Assembly: GCA_964487925.1 (NCBI GenBank)
Contig: CAZASZ010000019.1
Location: 1-32,811, forward strand
DNA from: RI-283 sp964487925
Lineage (GTDB): Bacteria; Pseudomonadota; Gammaproteobacteria; SZUA-140
Direction of reading: 5' to 3'
Length of the DNA stretch: 32,811 nucleotides
Shown: piece after piece, positions 17,054-24,625 of the stretch
How positions within the stretch are numbered: the stretch's first letter is position 1
How the letters are laid out: each line of letters starts with the position of its first letter
The notes under the pieces: generated by a model
What the model was told of the DNA's origin: nothing
Database searches by the model: none
What the model saw: the letters and a program-made list of their open reading frames with translations, nothing else
Translations under genes and position numbers: made by a program

Positions 17054-18103
17054 TCACTCCATGGTAAAGACATCGCCACCGTGTTCGTCGATCATCTCGA
17101 GAGCTCGACCGCCGCCCCGCGCCACGCAGGTCAGAGGGTCTTCGGCGACGAAGACCGGCAGCCCGGTCTCTTCGGAAAGCAGTCTGTCGAAATCGCGCAG
17201 CAGGGCGCCACCGCCGGTCAGCACCATGCCGCGTTCGGCGATATCGGCGCCGAGTTCCGGCGGCGTCTGCTCGAGGGCCGTGCGGACGGCGCCCACGATG
17301 CCTGAGAGCGGATCCTGAAGGGCTTCCAGGATTTCGTTGCTGTTGAGCGTAAAGGTCCGGGGTACGCCTTCGGCCAGATTGCGGCCGCGGATCTCGATCT
17401 CAAGGACTTCGTTACCCGGATACGCCGAACCGATCTTGTGCTTGATGACCTCGGCCGTGGCCTCGCCGATCAGGTTCCCATAGTTGCGGCGCACGTAGTT
17501 GATGATGGCCTCGTCGAAATGGTCGCCACCGATGCGCACGGATGCGGAATAGACAATACCGTTCAGCGAGATGATCGCGACCTCTGTCGTGCCGCCGCCG
17601 ATGTCCAGAACCATCGAACCGCTGGCCTCGGCGACGGGCAGTCCGGCGCCGATCGCTGCCGCCATGGGCTCTTCGATCAGGAACACGTCACGGGCACCCG
17701 CGCCGGCGGCCGATTCCCGGATCGCGCGTCGTTCGACTTGAGTGGATCCGCAGGGAACGCAGACGAGCACGCGCGGACTGGGGCGCAGGAAGCGATTTTC
17801 GTGGACTTTGCGGATGAAGTGCTGAAGCATCTTCTCCGTCACCGTGAAGTCTGCGATAACACCGTCCTTGAGTGGGCGGATGGCGGTGATGTTGCCCGGG
17901 GTGCGGCCAATCATGAGTTTGGCCTCCGCACCGACGGCTGCAACGGAGCGTTGGCTCGCGCTGCCGGCCTCATAACGGATGGCGACGACAGATGGCTCGT
18001 TAAGGACTACCCCCTGCCCACGTACATAAATTAGTGTGTTGGCCGTTCCGAGGTCAATGGAAAGGTCGTTGGAGAACATTCCCCGAAGCCGTTTGAAGAA
18101 CAT
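17054..18103 (-). CDS. mreB: Rod shape-determining actin homologue MreB
   Basis: A 349-aa bacterial actin that forms membrane-bound filaments guiding side-wall synthesis. It is nearly collinear with E. coli MreB (347 aa): the start 'FKRLRGMFSNDLSIDLGTA' gives an amphipathic membrane-binding N-terminus followed by the phosphate-1 loop (SIDLGTANT). The phosphate-2 loop is DIGGGTTEVA and the adenosine loop is LTGGGALL. It heads the minus-strand cluster and diverges from gatC over about 300 bases. The 5' leader contains no clear canonical promoter, though a TATACT element lies at about 18196 on the minus strand. Confidence 0.98.
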   Translation of the reverse strand: MFFKRLRGMFSNDLSIDLGTANTLIYVRGQGVVLNEPSVVAIRYEAGSASQRSVAAVGAEAKLMIGRTPGNITAIRPLKDGVIADFTVTEKMLQHFIRKVHENRFLRPSPRVLVCVPCGSTQVERRAIRESAAGAGARDVFLIEEPMAAAIGAGLPVAEASGSMVLDIGGGTTEVAIISLNGIVYSASVRIGGDHFDEAIINYVRRNYGNLIGEATAEVIKHKIGSAYPGNEVLEIEIRGRNLAEGVPRTFTLNSNEILEALQDPLSGIVGAVRTALEQTPPELGADIAERGMVLTGGGALLRDFDRLLSEETGLPVFVAEDPLTCVARGGGRALEMIDEHGGDVFTME

Positions 18104-18408
18104 TAGCCGTCCGCTCTGGTTAGTTATAAATGTAATTAATGATTGAACTGGGAGGTATAGATGGTTTTGGGTGTCATCGCCGCACCCCGTTCTGAGTATA
18201 CAGCGGCCCCTAAATTAAACGGCTTACTCTAGCAGTGGGTTGTGCTTTGGGCAAGACCAATAATTGTGATACCTTTCGCAGCGATAATCATGGGTCACTG
18301 TTGTTTTTCCGATATGGTGACGGCGTTCGCGGTCCGGAGGTTGTATTTGCGTTGTTCGGACGTTTTCAGGCCTCCGTTTACCGGTAGGCATTCAGGGTGT
18401 TCAAGCAT
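18104..18408. promoter_or_regulatory. Divergent mreB-gatC promoter region
   Basis: About 305 bases between divergent start codons must hold the promoters of the cell-shape cluster (minus) and gatCA (plus). I see AT-rich patches at 18120-18145 and 18210-18225, a minus-strand TATACT near 18196 without a good -35 element, and no clear operator. A 23-codon plus-strand frame with a strong ribosome-binding site (18161-18232) is listed separately. Confidence 0.45.
18161..18232 (+). CDS. Possible 23-aa small ORF or leader peptide
   Basis: A plus-strand frame of 23 codons (starting MVLGVIAAP and ending NGLL) is preceded by a consensus Shine-Dalgarno GGAGG 5 bases before its ATG, stronger than those of the annotated neighbours. 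A TATAAA element lies about 30 bases upstream, but I found no -35. It ends about 175 bases before gatC. It could be a leader peptide, a small membrane-associated peptide or chance. No family is recognised. Confidence 0.22.
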   Translation: MVLGVIAAPRSEYTAAPKLNGLL

Positions 18409-18693
18409 ATGTTGAAGACTGAAGATATCGAAAAGATTGCCCATCTGGCCAGACTGGAGATTACCGAGGCAGAGGCGCCTCGCTATGTCGACGATCTGTC
18501 CGGGATCATCGACTTTGTGGAACAGCTATCCGCCTGCGATACCACGAACGTCGGTCCCATGGCTCACCCGCTCGATGCCGTGCAGCGGCTGCGTCCGGAT
18601 GAGGTGACCGAGATCGATCAGCGCGACCATTTTCAGACCATTGCACCGCAGGTCGAGGACGGCTTGTATTTGGTGCCGCAGGTCATCGAGTAG
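18409..18693 (+). CDS. gatC: Asp/Glu-tRNA amidotransferase subunit C
   Basis: A 94-aa GatC, the small subunit that wraps around and stabilises GatA in the GatCAB complex, which converts Glu-tRNA(Gln) or Asp-tRNA(Asn) to the amidated form. Conserved family blocks are 'IEKIAHLARLEITE' at the N-terminus, 'DTTNVGPMAHPLD' in the middle and 'DGLYLVPQVIE' at the end. I chose the ATG at 18409 to match the usual N-terminus; an in-frame GTG at 18397 is a possible alternative. gatA follows after 107 bases, a wider gap than usual for this operon. Confidence 0.94.
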   Translation: MLKTEDIEKIAHLARLEITEAEAPRYVDDLSGIIDFVEQLSACDTTNVGPMAHPLDAVQRLRPDEVTEIDQRDHFQTIAPQVEDGLYLVPQVIE

Positions 18694-18800
18694 CTCTGTC
18701 CTATTTTGGGTCTGTGTGACTCTGGATCTAACGCTGTGAATGTGCAGCGCGCTTTTCCCGAAAAGACATCGTTCATGTACGTATAACCCGGGTGATATCA

Positions 18801-20261
18801 ATGTACAGCAAGTCCCTAGCCGAACAGTCGGCCGCCCTCGCCAGCGGTGACATCTCCAGTGTTGAGTTGACCCAGCTCTATCTCGATCGCATCAAGCGGC
18901 ACGACGGTGAACTGAACAGCTATGTCACCGTTACCGAAGATTTGGCGCTGGCTACGGCTCGAGAGGCCGATACGCTGCGTGCCAATGCTGCCGCTGGTCC
19001 GTTAGCCGGGATCCCGATCGCGCATAAGGACATCTTCTGTACCGACGGGGTGCGCACGAGCTGCGGGTCGCGGATGCTCGATAATTTCATTGCGCCCTAT
19101 GACGCGACGGTGGTAAAGCGCTTCAAAGCGGCCGGTTGTGTCATGCTCGGTAAGGTCAATATGGACGAGTTCGCCATGGGTTCCTCGAACGAGACGAGCT
19201 TCTATGGGTCTGTTCGCAACCCCTGGTCCACTGATTGCGTGCCGGGTGGTTCATCGGGTGGCTCGGCGGCTGCGGTGTCGGCACGCCTGGCTGCGGCTGC
19301 AACGGGTACCGACACCGGCGGCTCGATCCGGCAGCCGGCGGCTATGTGCGGGCTGACAGGCATCAAACCCACCTACGGGCGGGTCTCGCGCTACGGTATG
19401 ATTGCCTTCGCCTCTAGCCTCGATCAGGGCGGTGTGTTGACCCACTCGGCCGAGGACGCGGCGTTGCTCATGAATGCCATGGCCGGTTTCGACGAGCGCG
19501 ATTCGACGAGTGTCGATGAGCCTGTGCCCGACTACACCGCTACGCTTGAGGATGGTCTCGAGGGGTTGCGCATCGGTTTGCCGGAAGAGTACTTCGCAGA
19601 GGGCTTGGATAGCGCGGTTGCTGAGTCTATCGATGCAGCGGTTAAAGTCTACGAAGGTCTGGGGGCAAGCGTAAAGCAGGTTCGTCTGCCGCATACCGAT
19701 ATGGCCGTGCCGGCCTATTACGTTGTCGCTCCAGCCGAGTGTTCTTCCAATCTGTCGCGCTTTGACGGTGTGCGTTTTGGTCATCGCTGCGAGAACCCGA
19801 CCGACCTGCTCGACCTCTACAAGCGCTCGCGTGGAGAAGGTTTTGGGGATGAGGTCAAGCGTCGTATCATGATCGGGACCTATGTCCTGTCGGCTGGATA
19901 TTATGATGCCTACTATCTCAAGGCGCAGCAAATTCGGCGCTTGATCAGCGATGATTTTCGGCAGGCCTTCGAAGAGGTTGATGTGATCATGGGGCCGACC
20001 GCGCCGACTCCGGCCTTCGCGCTCGGCAGTAAGGTTGACGACCCGCTGACGATGTATCTTTCCGATGTCTACACGATCGCTGTCAATCTGGCTGGCTTGC
20101 CCGCTATGTCCATTCCGTGCGGATTGGTTGGCGGACTCCCGGTTGGTCTGCAATTGATCGGGGGCTATTTTTCCGAGGCGCGCCTGCTCAATATCGCCCA
20201 TCGTTTCCAGGCGGCAACGGACTGGCACGGCCGCATTCCTCAAGGCTTCAAAGACGCCTGA
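18801..20261 (+). CDS. gatA: Asp/Glu-tRNA amidotransferase subunit A
   Basis: A 486-aa amidase that hydrolyses glutamine to feed ammonia to GatB in transamidation of mischarged tRNA. The amidase-signature catalytic triad is present: K76 (PIAHKDIF), cis-Ser S151 and nucleophile S175 (DTGGSIRQPAA), with the GGSSGGSAAA loop. Length is normal. The start is ATG 18801, with GGGTGAT just upstream; an in-frame GTG three codons earlier is less likely. In many relatives gatB follows directly, but here the 3' end overlaps by 14 bases a convergent Smr-domain gene. The kinase-like subunit GatB must therefore be encoded elsewhere. Confidence 0.97.
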   Translation: MYSKSLAEQSAALASGDISSVELTQLYLDRIKRHDGELNSYVTVTEDLALATAREADTLRANAAAGPLAGIPIAHKDIFCTDGVRTSCGSRMLDNFIAPYDATVVKRFKAAGCVMLGKVNMDEFAMGSSNETSFYGSVRNPWSTDCVPGGSSGGSAAAVSARLAAAATGTDTGGSIRQPAAMCGLTGIKPTYGRVSRYGMIAFASSLDQGGVLTHSAEDAALLMNAMAGFDERDSTSVDEPVPDYTATLEDGLEGLRIGLPEEYFAEGLDSAVAESIDAAVKVYEGLGASVKQVRLPHTDMAVPAYYVVAPAECSSNLSRFDGVRFGHRCENPTDLLDLYKRSRGEGFGDEVKRRIMIGTYVLSAGYYDAYYLKAQQIRRLISDDFRQAFEEVDVIMGPTAPTPAFALGSKVDDPLTMYLSDVYTIAVNLAGLPAMSIPCGLVGGLPVGLQLIGGYFSEARLLNIAHRFQAATDWHGRIPQGFKDA

Positions 20262-20805
20262 GGAGAATATTCAGCGCGCCGCTGCCGCCGTCGTCGCGGC
20301 GCGCCGAGCTGAAGGCTAGCACCTCCGGGAGCTGGCGCAGCCAGTGGTCGAGCTGATTCTTGAGCACGGGTTTAGCGTTGTCCGAGCCCAGCCCCTTGCC
20401 GTGGACAATCCGGACGCAACACATTTCTTCGCCACGCATCCCCTGTAGAAATGCCAATACGCTAGGCTTGGCCTCGCGGATCGTCATGCCGTGCAGATCG
20501 AGTTCGCCGCTGATCATGAGTTGACCCCTGTTCAGTCGGCGGATGACGCGCTGCTGGACGCCTGGGCGGGCATAGAGCGAGCGGTCGAAGGCGCCAAGGG
20601 TGTGGTTTTCCCGAGGAGCATCTGTAATGGGGTCCGAAACGGGATCATCCTGCACGGATTCAGGTCTGTTCCGGGGCCTGTCCCAGGGCCGGGGGCGTTG
20701 CGGTGGGGGTGCGATTTTGTCGGTCGACAGGGGCTTTACGCCTTTCATCGCGGCGCGGAATGCATCGGCGTCGTCGCGCAGGCGTTTGTCGTCCGGCTCA
20801 GTCAT
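20248..20805 (-). CDS. Smr-domain protein (SmrA/SmrB-like)
   Basis: A 185-aa protein with a basic, proline-rich, probably disordered N-terminal half (about 30-70) and a C-terminal Smr domain (about 98-183). The domain signatures are LDLHG (102-106), HGKG (135-138) and the terminal GGSGALNILL. Smr domains are nucleases or nucleic-acid-binding modules; E. coli SmrB cleaves mRNA at collided ribosomes. The domain layout resembles the stand-alone SmrA/SmrB proteins rather than MutS2. Its start overlaps the hydrolase stop by 8 bases, so it is translated from the same mRNA, and its end overlaps gatA convergently by 14 bases. Confidence 0.88.
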   Translation of the reverse strand: MTEPDDKRLRDDADAFRAAMKGVKPLSTDKIAPPPQRPRPWDRPRNRPESVQDDPVSDPITDAPRENHTLGAFDRSLYARPGVQQRVIRRLNRGQLMISGELDLHGMTIREAKPSVLAFLQGMRGEEMCCVRIVHGKGLGSDNAKPVLKNQLDHWLRQLPEVLAFSSARRDDGGSGALNILLRRL

Positions 20806-21484
20806 GGCCCGGGTTGGGGGCGTCGCCGTTCAGGTTCAACACCTCCACAAGCCAGTCTCGGATCACGCCGACTTCCTCCTGACAAACTGCGTGGGCCATG
20901 CGGAACTGCCGCCAGCAGACATCGTATCCGAGCGTTTCCAAATGTCGTTTCGATATCTGCGCGATCGGCATCGGGACCACCCCGTCGTGATCGCCGTGGA
21001 GCATAAGGGTTGATGGCGCGCCAGGGGTAGCGGGCGCTAGGTCATCCGGCAGCGGTAGGTAGGTTGATAGGGCGAGAATCCCCGCCAGTCGCCGCCCTGA
21101 TGTGAGGCCCGTCTGAAGGGCGATGGCGCCGCCTTGCGAGAATCCGGCCAGGACGATTCGCTCGCTCGGGATGCCGCGTTTTACCTCTCGGTCGATGAGA
21201 TGGTTGAGCGTGGTCACCGACCTTGCGATACCTTCCCTGTCGGGGGCATCGGCGATGTTCATGCCACGGAAGTCATACCAGGCAGGCATCGACATCCCGC
21301 CATTGATCGTCACTGGCATCACCGGGGCATGGGGCAGAATGAAGCGGGCCCCGATATTCGCTGGCAGGCCGAGGGCGCGCACCACAGGTACGAAGTCATT
21401 GCCGTCCGCACCCAGACCGTGCAGCCAGATTACACTGGCTGTCACCGGCTGGGCTGTCTCAATCGCGACATCATGTTCGTTCAT
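20798..21484 (-). CDS. Carboxylesterase/phospholipase-type alpha/beta-hydrolase
   Basis: A 228-aa alpha/beta-hydrolase of the small carboxylesterase / acyl-protein-thioesterase-like family (EstB of Pseudomonas type). The oxyanion-hole motif is IWLHGLGADGNDF (19-31), the nucleophile S116 is in GFSQGG, and D167 (GDHDGVVP) and H198 (AHAVCQEE) complete the triad. No signal peptide, so it is cytoplasmic. A frame stays open to 21808, but the first ~108 residues there are low-complexity antisense-like sequence. The ATG at 21484 has AAGGA 8 bases upstream and fits the family length. It overlaps the hotdog-like gene by 14 bases and the Smr gene by 8. The natural ester is unknown. Confidence 0.92.
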   Translation of the reverse strand: MNEHDVAIETAQPVTASVIWLHGLGADGNDFVPVVRALGLPANIGARFILPHAPVMPVTINGGMSMPAWYDFRGMNIADAPDREGIARSVTTLNHLIDREVKRGIPSERIVLAGFSQGGAIALQTGLTSGRRLAGILALSTYLPLPDDLAPATPGAPSTLMLHGDHDGVVPMPIAQISKRHLETLGYDVCWRQFRMAHAVCQEEVGVIRDWLVEVLNLNGDAPNPGHD

Positions 21485-22040
21485 CGTGGGTTTCCTTTGA
21501 TGGCTCTGCGGGGCCTGATCTGTCCCGGCTTGATAGTTTTTCTGACTCCAAGTGGCTGACGTAGCCTCTGGGGCGTATGGCCACGGTGTTGGCGATTCGG
21601 GTGCAGATCTGACCATCGGCGCGTGCGTAGGCCATCTCGAAACGGGGGTCTGCCCTTCCTGATTCCGCGAGCGCTCGCGTGGTGGCTTCGTGGATGTCCT
21701 CAGGGAAATCGAAATGCAGTATAAGGTCGGAATTTCCGACTCGGACAAAGTCGAATTCGAGCCGTTTTGCGGCGATGCGGTAGCCAGGGTAGCGATGCAG
21801 GCAGGCAAGTGCGGGTATCGGATCGGCTAAGCAGGCCTGGACGCCGCCGAACATATTTCCGGCACCGTTGCGCACCAAACGGCCGAGTGGCAGCCGGATC
21901 CGGATATGGCCCCAATCCTCGCTACGTTCGAGGACCTGGATCCTCATGAGCCAGAATGGCGGATAGAGCGCGATACGGCGTTCCGGGTTCATGTACCGCG
22001 CCATGAATGGATCCCAGAATCCTTGGCGGGTCCGCTTCAT
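21471..22040 (-). CDS. Hotdog-fold thioesterase-like protein (DUF4442/PaaI-like)
   Basis: A 189-aa protein resembling DUF4442/PaaI-type hotdog-fold thioesterases. Visible hallmarks are 'RIRLPLGRLVRNGAGNMFGGVQACLAD', in which the family's Asn-x-x-Gly helix start appears as NMFGG, and later strands such as LEFDFVRVG and ANTVAIRPRGY. The last 25 residues are a charged tail not needed for the fold. Because it precedes and overlaps a carboxylesterase, acyl-CoA or acyl-thioester clearance is a reasonable inference, but the substrate is unknown. The ribosome-binding site is weak and Met13 (22004) is an alternative start. Confidence 0.7.
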   Translation of the reverse strand: MKRTRQGFWDPFMARYMNPERRIALYPPFWLMRIQVLERSEDWGHIRIRLPLGRLVRNGAGNMFGGVQACLADPIPALACLHRYPGYRIAAKRLEFDFVRVGNSDLILHFDFPEDIHEATTRALAESGRADPRFEMAYARADGQICTRIANTVAIRPRGYVSHLESEKLSSRDRSGPAEPSKETHDERT

Positions 22041-22097
22041 TGCAGTGTACCGGGTTGGTGATATCGGGGCGAGGCCTTCATGCGATCTGGCCTATGG

Positions 22098-22274
22098 TTA
22101 TTTCAGGCGGTTACCGCCTGAGTGTTGCGCGATCTCGACCATGGTCTCGAGACGGACCAAGCGTTTATCGATGTCGATCGTACGTTCGTTGAGCTTGCCG
22201 GTCAGCTCGTTGAGTTGTTTGACCTCATCGGTCAGTTTGAGTACGTCCATGAGGATGTCCTTCCAGCTCGCCAT
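22098..22274 (-). CDS. 58-aa coiled-coil protein coupled to the ribbon-helix-helix gene
   Basis: A small frame of 58 codons. Its ATG overlaps the stop of the ribbon-helix-helix gene in TGATG, so it is probably translated by re-initiation. The product begins MASWKDILMDVLKLTDEV and is an uninterrupted amphipathic helix: leucines and isoleucines at heptad-like spacing to about residue 50, rich in Lys, Glu and Asp, without Cys, signal peptide or membrane segment. It ends RLETMVEIAQ plus a short tail. I recognise no named family. A short 8-bp inverted repeat with a 3-base loop (22103-22121) overlaps its end. It may be a partner of the upstream DNA-binding protein; it is too short to be a nuclease. 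Confidence 0.6.
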   Translation of the reverse strand: MASWKDILMDVLKLTDEVKQLNELTGKLNERTIDIDKRLVRLETMVEIAQHSGGNRLK

Positions 22275-22549
22275 CAGGAGCGTCCGGCGTCAAGCGTATC
22301 CAGGGTCCGGGTCAGTTGGCGTTTGGCTTTGCGAGTAGCGGTAATGGCGTCTTTGAGGCGTTCATGGACCACTTGCATCAATTCCGGCGCCTCCATATCG
22401 GCTGCGCCGTGGGGGTCGTAGGCATCAATGGCGCGGCGCACGATCTCGGCTGCCGAGGCGCCCTTGGCGCTAGCCAGCATCTCAATCTTGCGGATGTTGC
22501 TTTCCGAGATCAGGTACTGCTTTCTAACGAGATTCGTTTGGGTCTGCAT
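22274..22549 (-). CDS. Ribbon-helix-helix (CopG-like) DNA-binding protein
   Basis: A 91-aa protein with a ribbon-helix-helix fold in its first half: a short strand (TNLVRKQYLI), helix 1 (SNIRKIEMLASAKG) and helix 2 (SAAEIVRRAIDAYD), the pattern of CopG/Arc/MetJ dimers that bind DNA through the strand. The second half is a basic helix (about 57-85). The frame extends upstream to 22612, but ATG 22549 has GGAG 10 bases before it and gives the conserved N-terminus. The following 58-aa gene overlaps its stop as TGATG. RHH proteins of this size are often antitoxins or autoregulators; the partner here does not look like a known toxin. Function unknown. Confidence 0.75.
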   Translation of the reverse strand: MQTQTNLVRKQYLISESNIRKIEMLASAKGASAAEIVRRAIDAYDPHGAADMEAPELMQVVHERLKDAITATRKAKRQLTRTLDTLDAGRS

Positions 22550-22644
22550 GTGGAATGCGCTCCGTTTATTCTCGACTCCTCCGAATATACGCATACACAC
22601 CCGTATACACAACCCGCATTTTGGGGTGATTGGTGTGAAGATGC

Positions 22645-23442
22645 CTAGCGTGTTGCGACGAGGTCGAACTGTTGATCCTGGGCATCGTGGGACCAGATGT
22701 ATAGATCGAGCGGGTTACTTGGGTCAACAAGCGCGACACCGGAAAAGTGTTCCAGACCTTGGCCGCAGAGGGTACGCCTGAGGTCGGCATGAAAAACCCC
22801 GTCGACGCCTGTCGGCTGGCCAATGGCCCCCTCGACCACGCATCCTCGTCCGTCTTGCGCGAAGATGCCGCCTTGCTTGTCGACGTTGATCGCCCAGGCT
22901 GATGTCGTACCTCGACTGATCCAGACGCCACTGAAGGGTTCGCGACCAGATCCACTTGTTTCGACTTGAGTGACGCCGGTTTGACGGACTGCGACTGGGG
23001 CGACCAGAGTTACCGACGGGACGCCGTTAACGATCGCCTTAGTAATACTCGTACAGCTAGTTAGGTTCAATGCCGGCGATATCTGCCAACTACTGTCGAA
23101 TACATGCGTGGTGTTGGGGTCAATGGTGTTTTGGAAAACGACTGTGGCAATTGTTCGGCCCGCCGCGTTGAGGCCGTCGTAGCGATAGGTGAATTGATAG
23201 GACTGTGCATCCGGATTGGTGAGCGCCAGGGAGGAATTGCAGCTTGTTCCGCTTGAAAAGAGGAAGTCAGCGCTGGCAATTGTTAGTGGATTGACCGGAC
23301 CCGAGGTGGCGCCATTGGTCAAAACAATCTTATCGACACCCCCGCAGCCCGCCAGGAGGCTCAGGGACATCGTTATCGAGATCAGGTATCGGAGACCAGG
23401 ATATAGGGCGCCGAAAAATGGCGACTTAAATATCGGTTTCAT
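22645..23442 (-). CDS. Orphan lipoprotein of unknown function
   Basis: A 265-aa predicted lipoprotein. A hydrophobic signal segment (about 17-31) ends in the lipobox LAGC with C33; the +2 residue is Gly, so outer-membrane sorting is plausible. The mature part is Thr/Ser/Asn-rich beta-type sequence with four further cysteines that could form two disulfides, and a Trp-rich region (about 165-185; SGVWISRGTTSAW) reminiscent of small beta-barrels. No family is recognised. It has no clear ribosome-binding site and stands alone between the ribbon-helix-helix gene and oxyR on the same strand. Confidence 0.75.
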   Translation of the reverse strand: MKPIFKSPFFGALYPGLRYLISITMSLSLLAGCGGVDKIVLTNGATSGPVNPLTIASADFLFSSGTSCNSSLALTNPDAQSYQFTYRYDGLNAAGRTIATVVFQNTIDPNTTHVFDSSWQISPALNLTSCTSITKAIVNGVPSVTLVAPVAVRQTGVTQVETSGSGREPFSGVWISRGTTSAWAINVDKQGGIFAQDGRGCVVEGAIGQPTGVDGVFHADLRRTLCGQGLEHFSGVALVDPSNPLDLYIWSHDAQDQQFDLVATR

Positions 23443-23536
23443 GGCGTTTTGCTCGCGCGTTCATGGCTTGAGTAGATCTACATAAACTATCACAACTGGC
23501 CCCGGACTGATTTAACTTCGTCTTAATACGACGGCA

Positions 23537-24436
23537 TTATCTTGCCGCCTGTTGCTCTTGTATGAAGCGGCCTAGTAGGTGAAAAGGTTCATCGAATGCG
23601 CTGCCTTGACGCCAGACAAGGGCGATTCGACGGGCGCGGTTTTCTGTCATGGGGAGGGTTCGGATGTGGGTATTGTTTAACAGCGCGGAGTTCAGGGCCA
23701 TTTCGGGCAGATAGGTGATTCCGAGATCGGCGTCGACCATCTCCACAAGGGTCAGCAGGCTGCTCGCGGAAAAGGGGCTGACCTGCTCGGGAGAATGTAG
23801 CTCGCAGGCCGCGAGCGCATGGTCACGCAAACAATGGCCATCTTTGAGAAGCAGAATACTCTCCTGGGGTAGATCCTCAATATCGTAACGGTCGCCCTGA
23901 ATCAACCGGCTGTTGTTGCAGCAGGCGAGGTAGAAGGGGTCGGCGAAAAGGTCCATGATCTCTACGCCGCGCAAGGTATAGGGCAGGGCTATCAGGATCA
24001 GGTCAAGCTCGCCGTTCATGAGCATTGTATAGATGTGCGGGGAGAGATCCTCATGCAGGTAGAGTTTCAGATCCGGAAATTCCTTGCGTAGGGCCGGCAA
24101 AATGCCCGGCAAAAGGAAGGGCGCTATGGTCGGGATGACACCGAGTCGGAGTCTTCCCGACAACGGATTGCGGTGAGATTGGGCCATCGTGACGAGTTGT
24201 TTGAGGTCGTTAAGGCAGACCCGCGCCTGATTGGCAATATCGCGCCCCGAGGACGTGATCGTAACCTGTTTGTTGGTTCGGTCGACAAGCCGGGTGCCTA
24301 GCAGTGTCTCGAACTCCCGGATTGCCGTGCTGAAGGCCGATTGTGACACGAAGCAGGCCTGCGCGGCCTTGCCAAAGTGCCCATATTGGACGAGGGCGAC
24401 GAAATAGCGCAGTTGTTTGATCGTTGGGAGGTGCAT
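23537..24436 (-). CDS. oxyR: Hydrogen-peroxide sensor and regulator OxyR
   Basis: A 299-aa LysR-type regulator: an N-terminal winged helix-turn-helix (about 1-65) and a C-terminal sensing domain. The redox pair is C202 in KDGHCLRD and C211, nine residues apart, exactly the spacing of C199 and C208 in E. coli OxyR. Peroxide would form the disulfide and switch the tetramer to activation. It diverges from a ferritin-like and cytochrome c peroxidase pair, which supports the identification and suggests they are its targets. Length is normal (E. coli 305 aa). No terminator follows. Confidence 0.93.
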   Translation of the reverse strand: MHLPTIKQLRYFVALVQYGHFGKAAQACFVSQSAFSTAIREFETLLGTRLVDRTNKQVTITSSGRDIANQARVCLNDLKQLVTMAQSHRNPLSGRLRLGVIPTIAPFLLPGILPALRKEFPDLKLYLHEDLSPHIYTMLMNGELDLILIALPYTLRGVEIMDLFADPFYLACCNNSRLIQGDRYDIEDLPQESILLLKDGHCLRDHALAACELHSPEQVSPFSASSLLTLVEMVDADLGITYLPEMALNSALLNNTHIRTLPMTENRARRIALVWRQGSAFDEPFHLLGRFIQEQQAAR

Positions 24437-24625
24437 GGTTGGGTCCTGCGTGGAGGATTCATTTATATTCTAAAAAACAGAATGATTTATGCCAGATAAT
24501 CTATTTTACAGTTAAATTGCATCGGGCATAGACTGGTTACATCGACGTCGCTTCGGTGCTGTGGTTACAGACACGGGGAGGGCGGATGAATATGCTGATT
24601 CGATCATGACAATGGAGGACAGACG
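24437..24625. promoter_or_regulatory. Divergent oxyR / ferritin-like promoter region with inverted repeat
   Basis: A 189-base AT-rich intergenic region between oxyR and the diiron gene. A perfect 5-bp inverted repeat ATTCT-N7-AGAAT (24467-24471 and 24479-24483) fits the general LysR box geometry T-N11-A and lies 30 bases upstream of the oxyR start. An ATAG-bearing stretch (24494-24531) lies between it and the ferritin-like gene but does not match the full E. coli OxyR consensus. OxyR binding here is an inference. Confidence 0.35.

Noticed and set aside
19251..20243. Minus-strand open frame of 330 codons inside gatA
   Set aside because: Antisense shadow of a conserved gene whose active-site residues are all in the plus-strand frame.
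21485..21808. 108-codon upstream extension of the carboxylesterase
   Set aside because: The extension lies in the thioesterase-like gene region, is low-complexity and precedes a good ribosome-binding site at the downstream ATG (21484).
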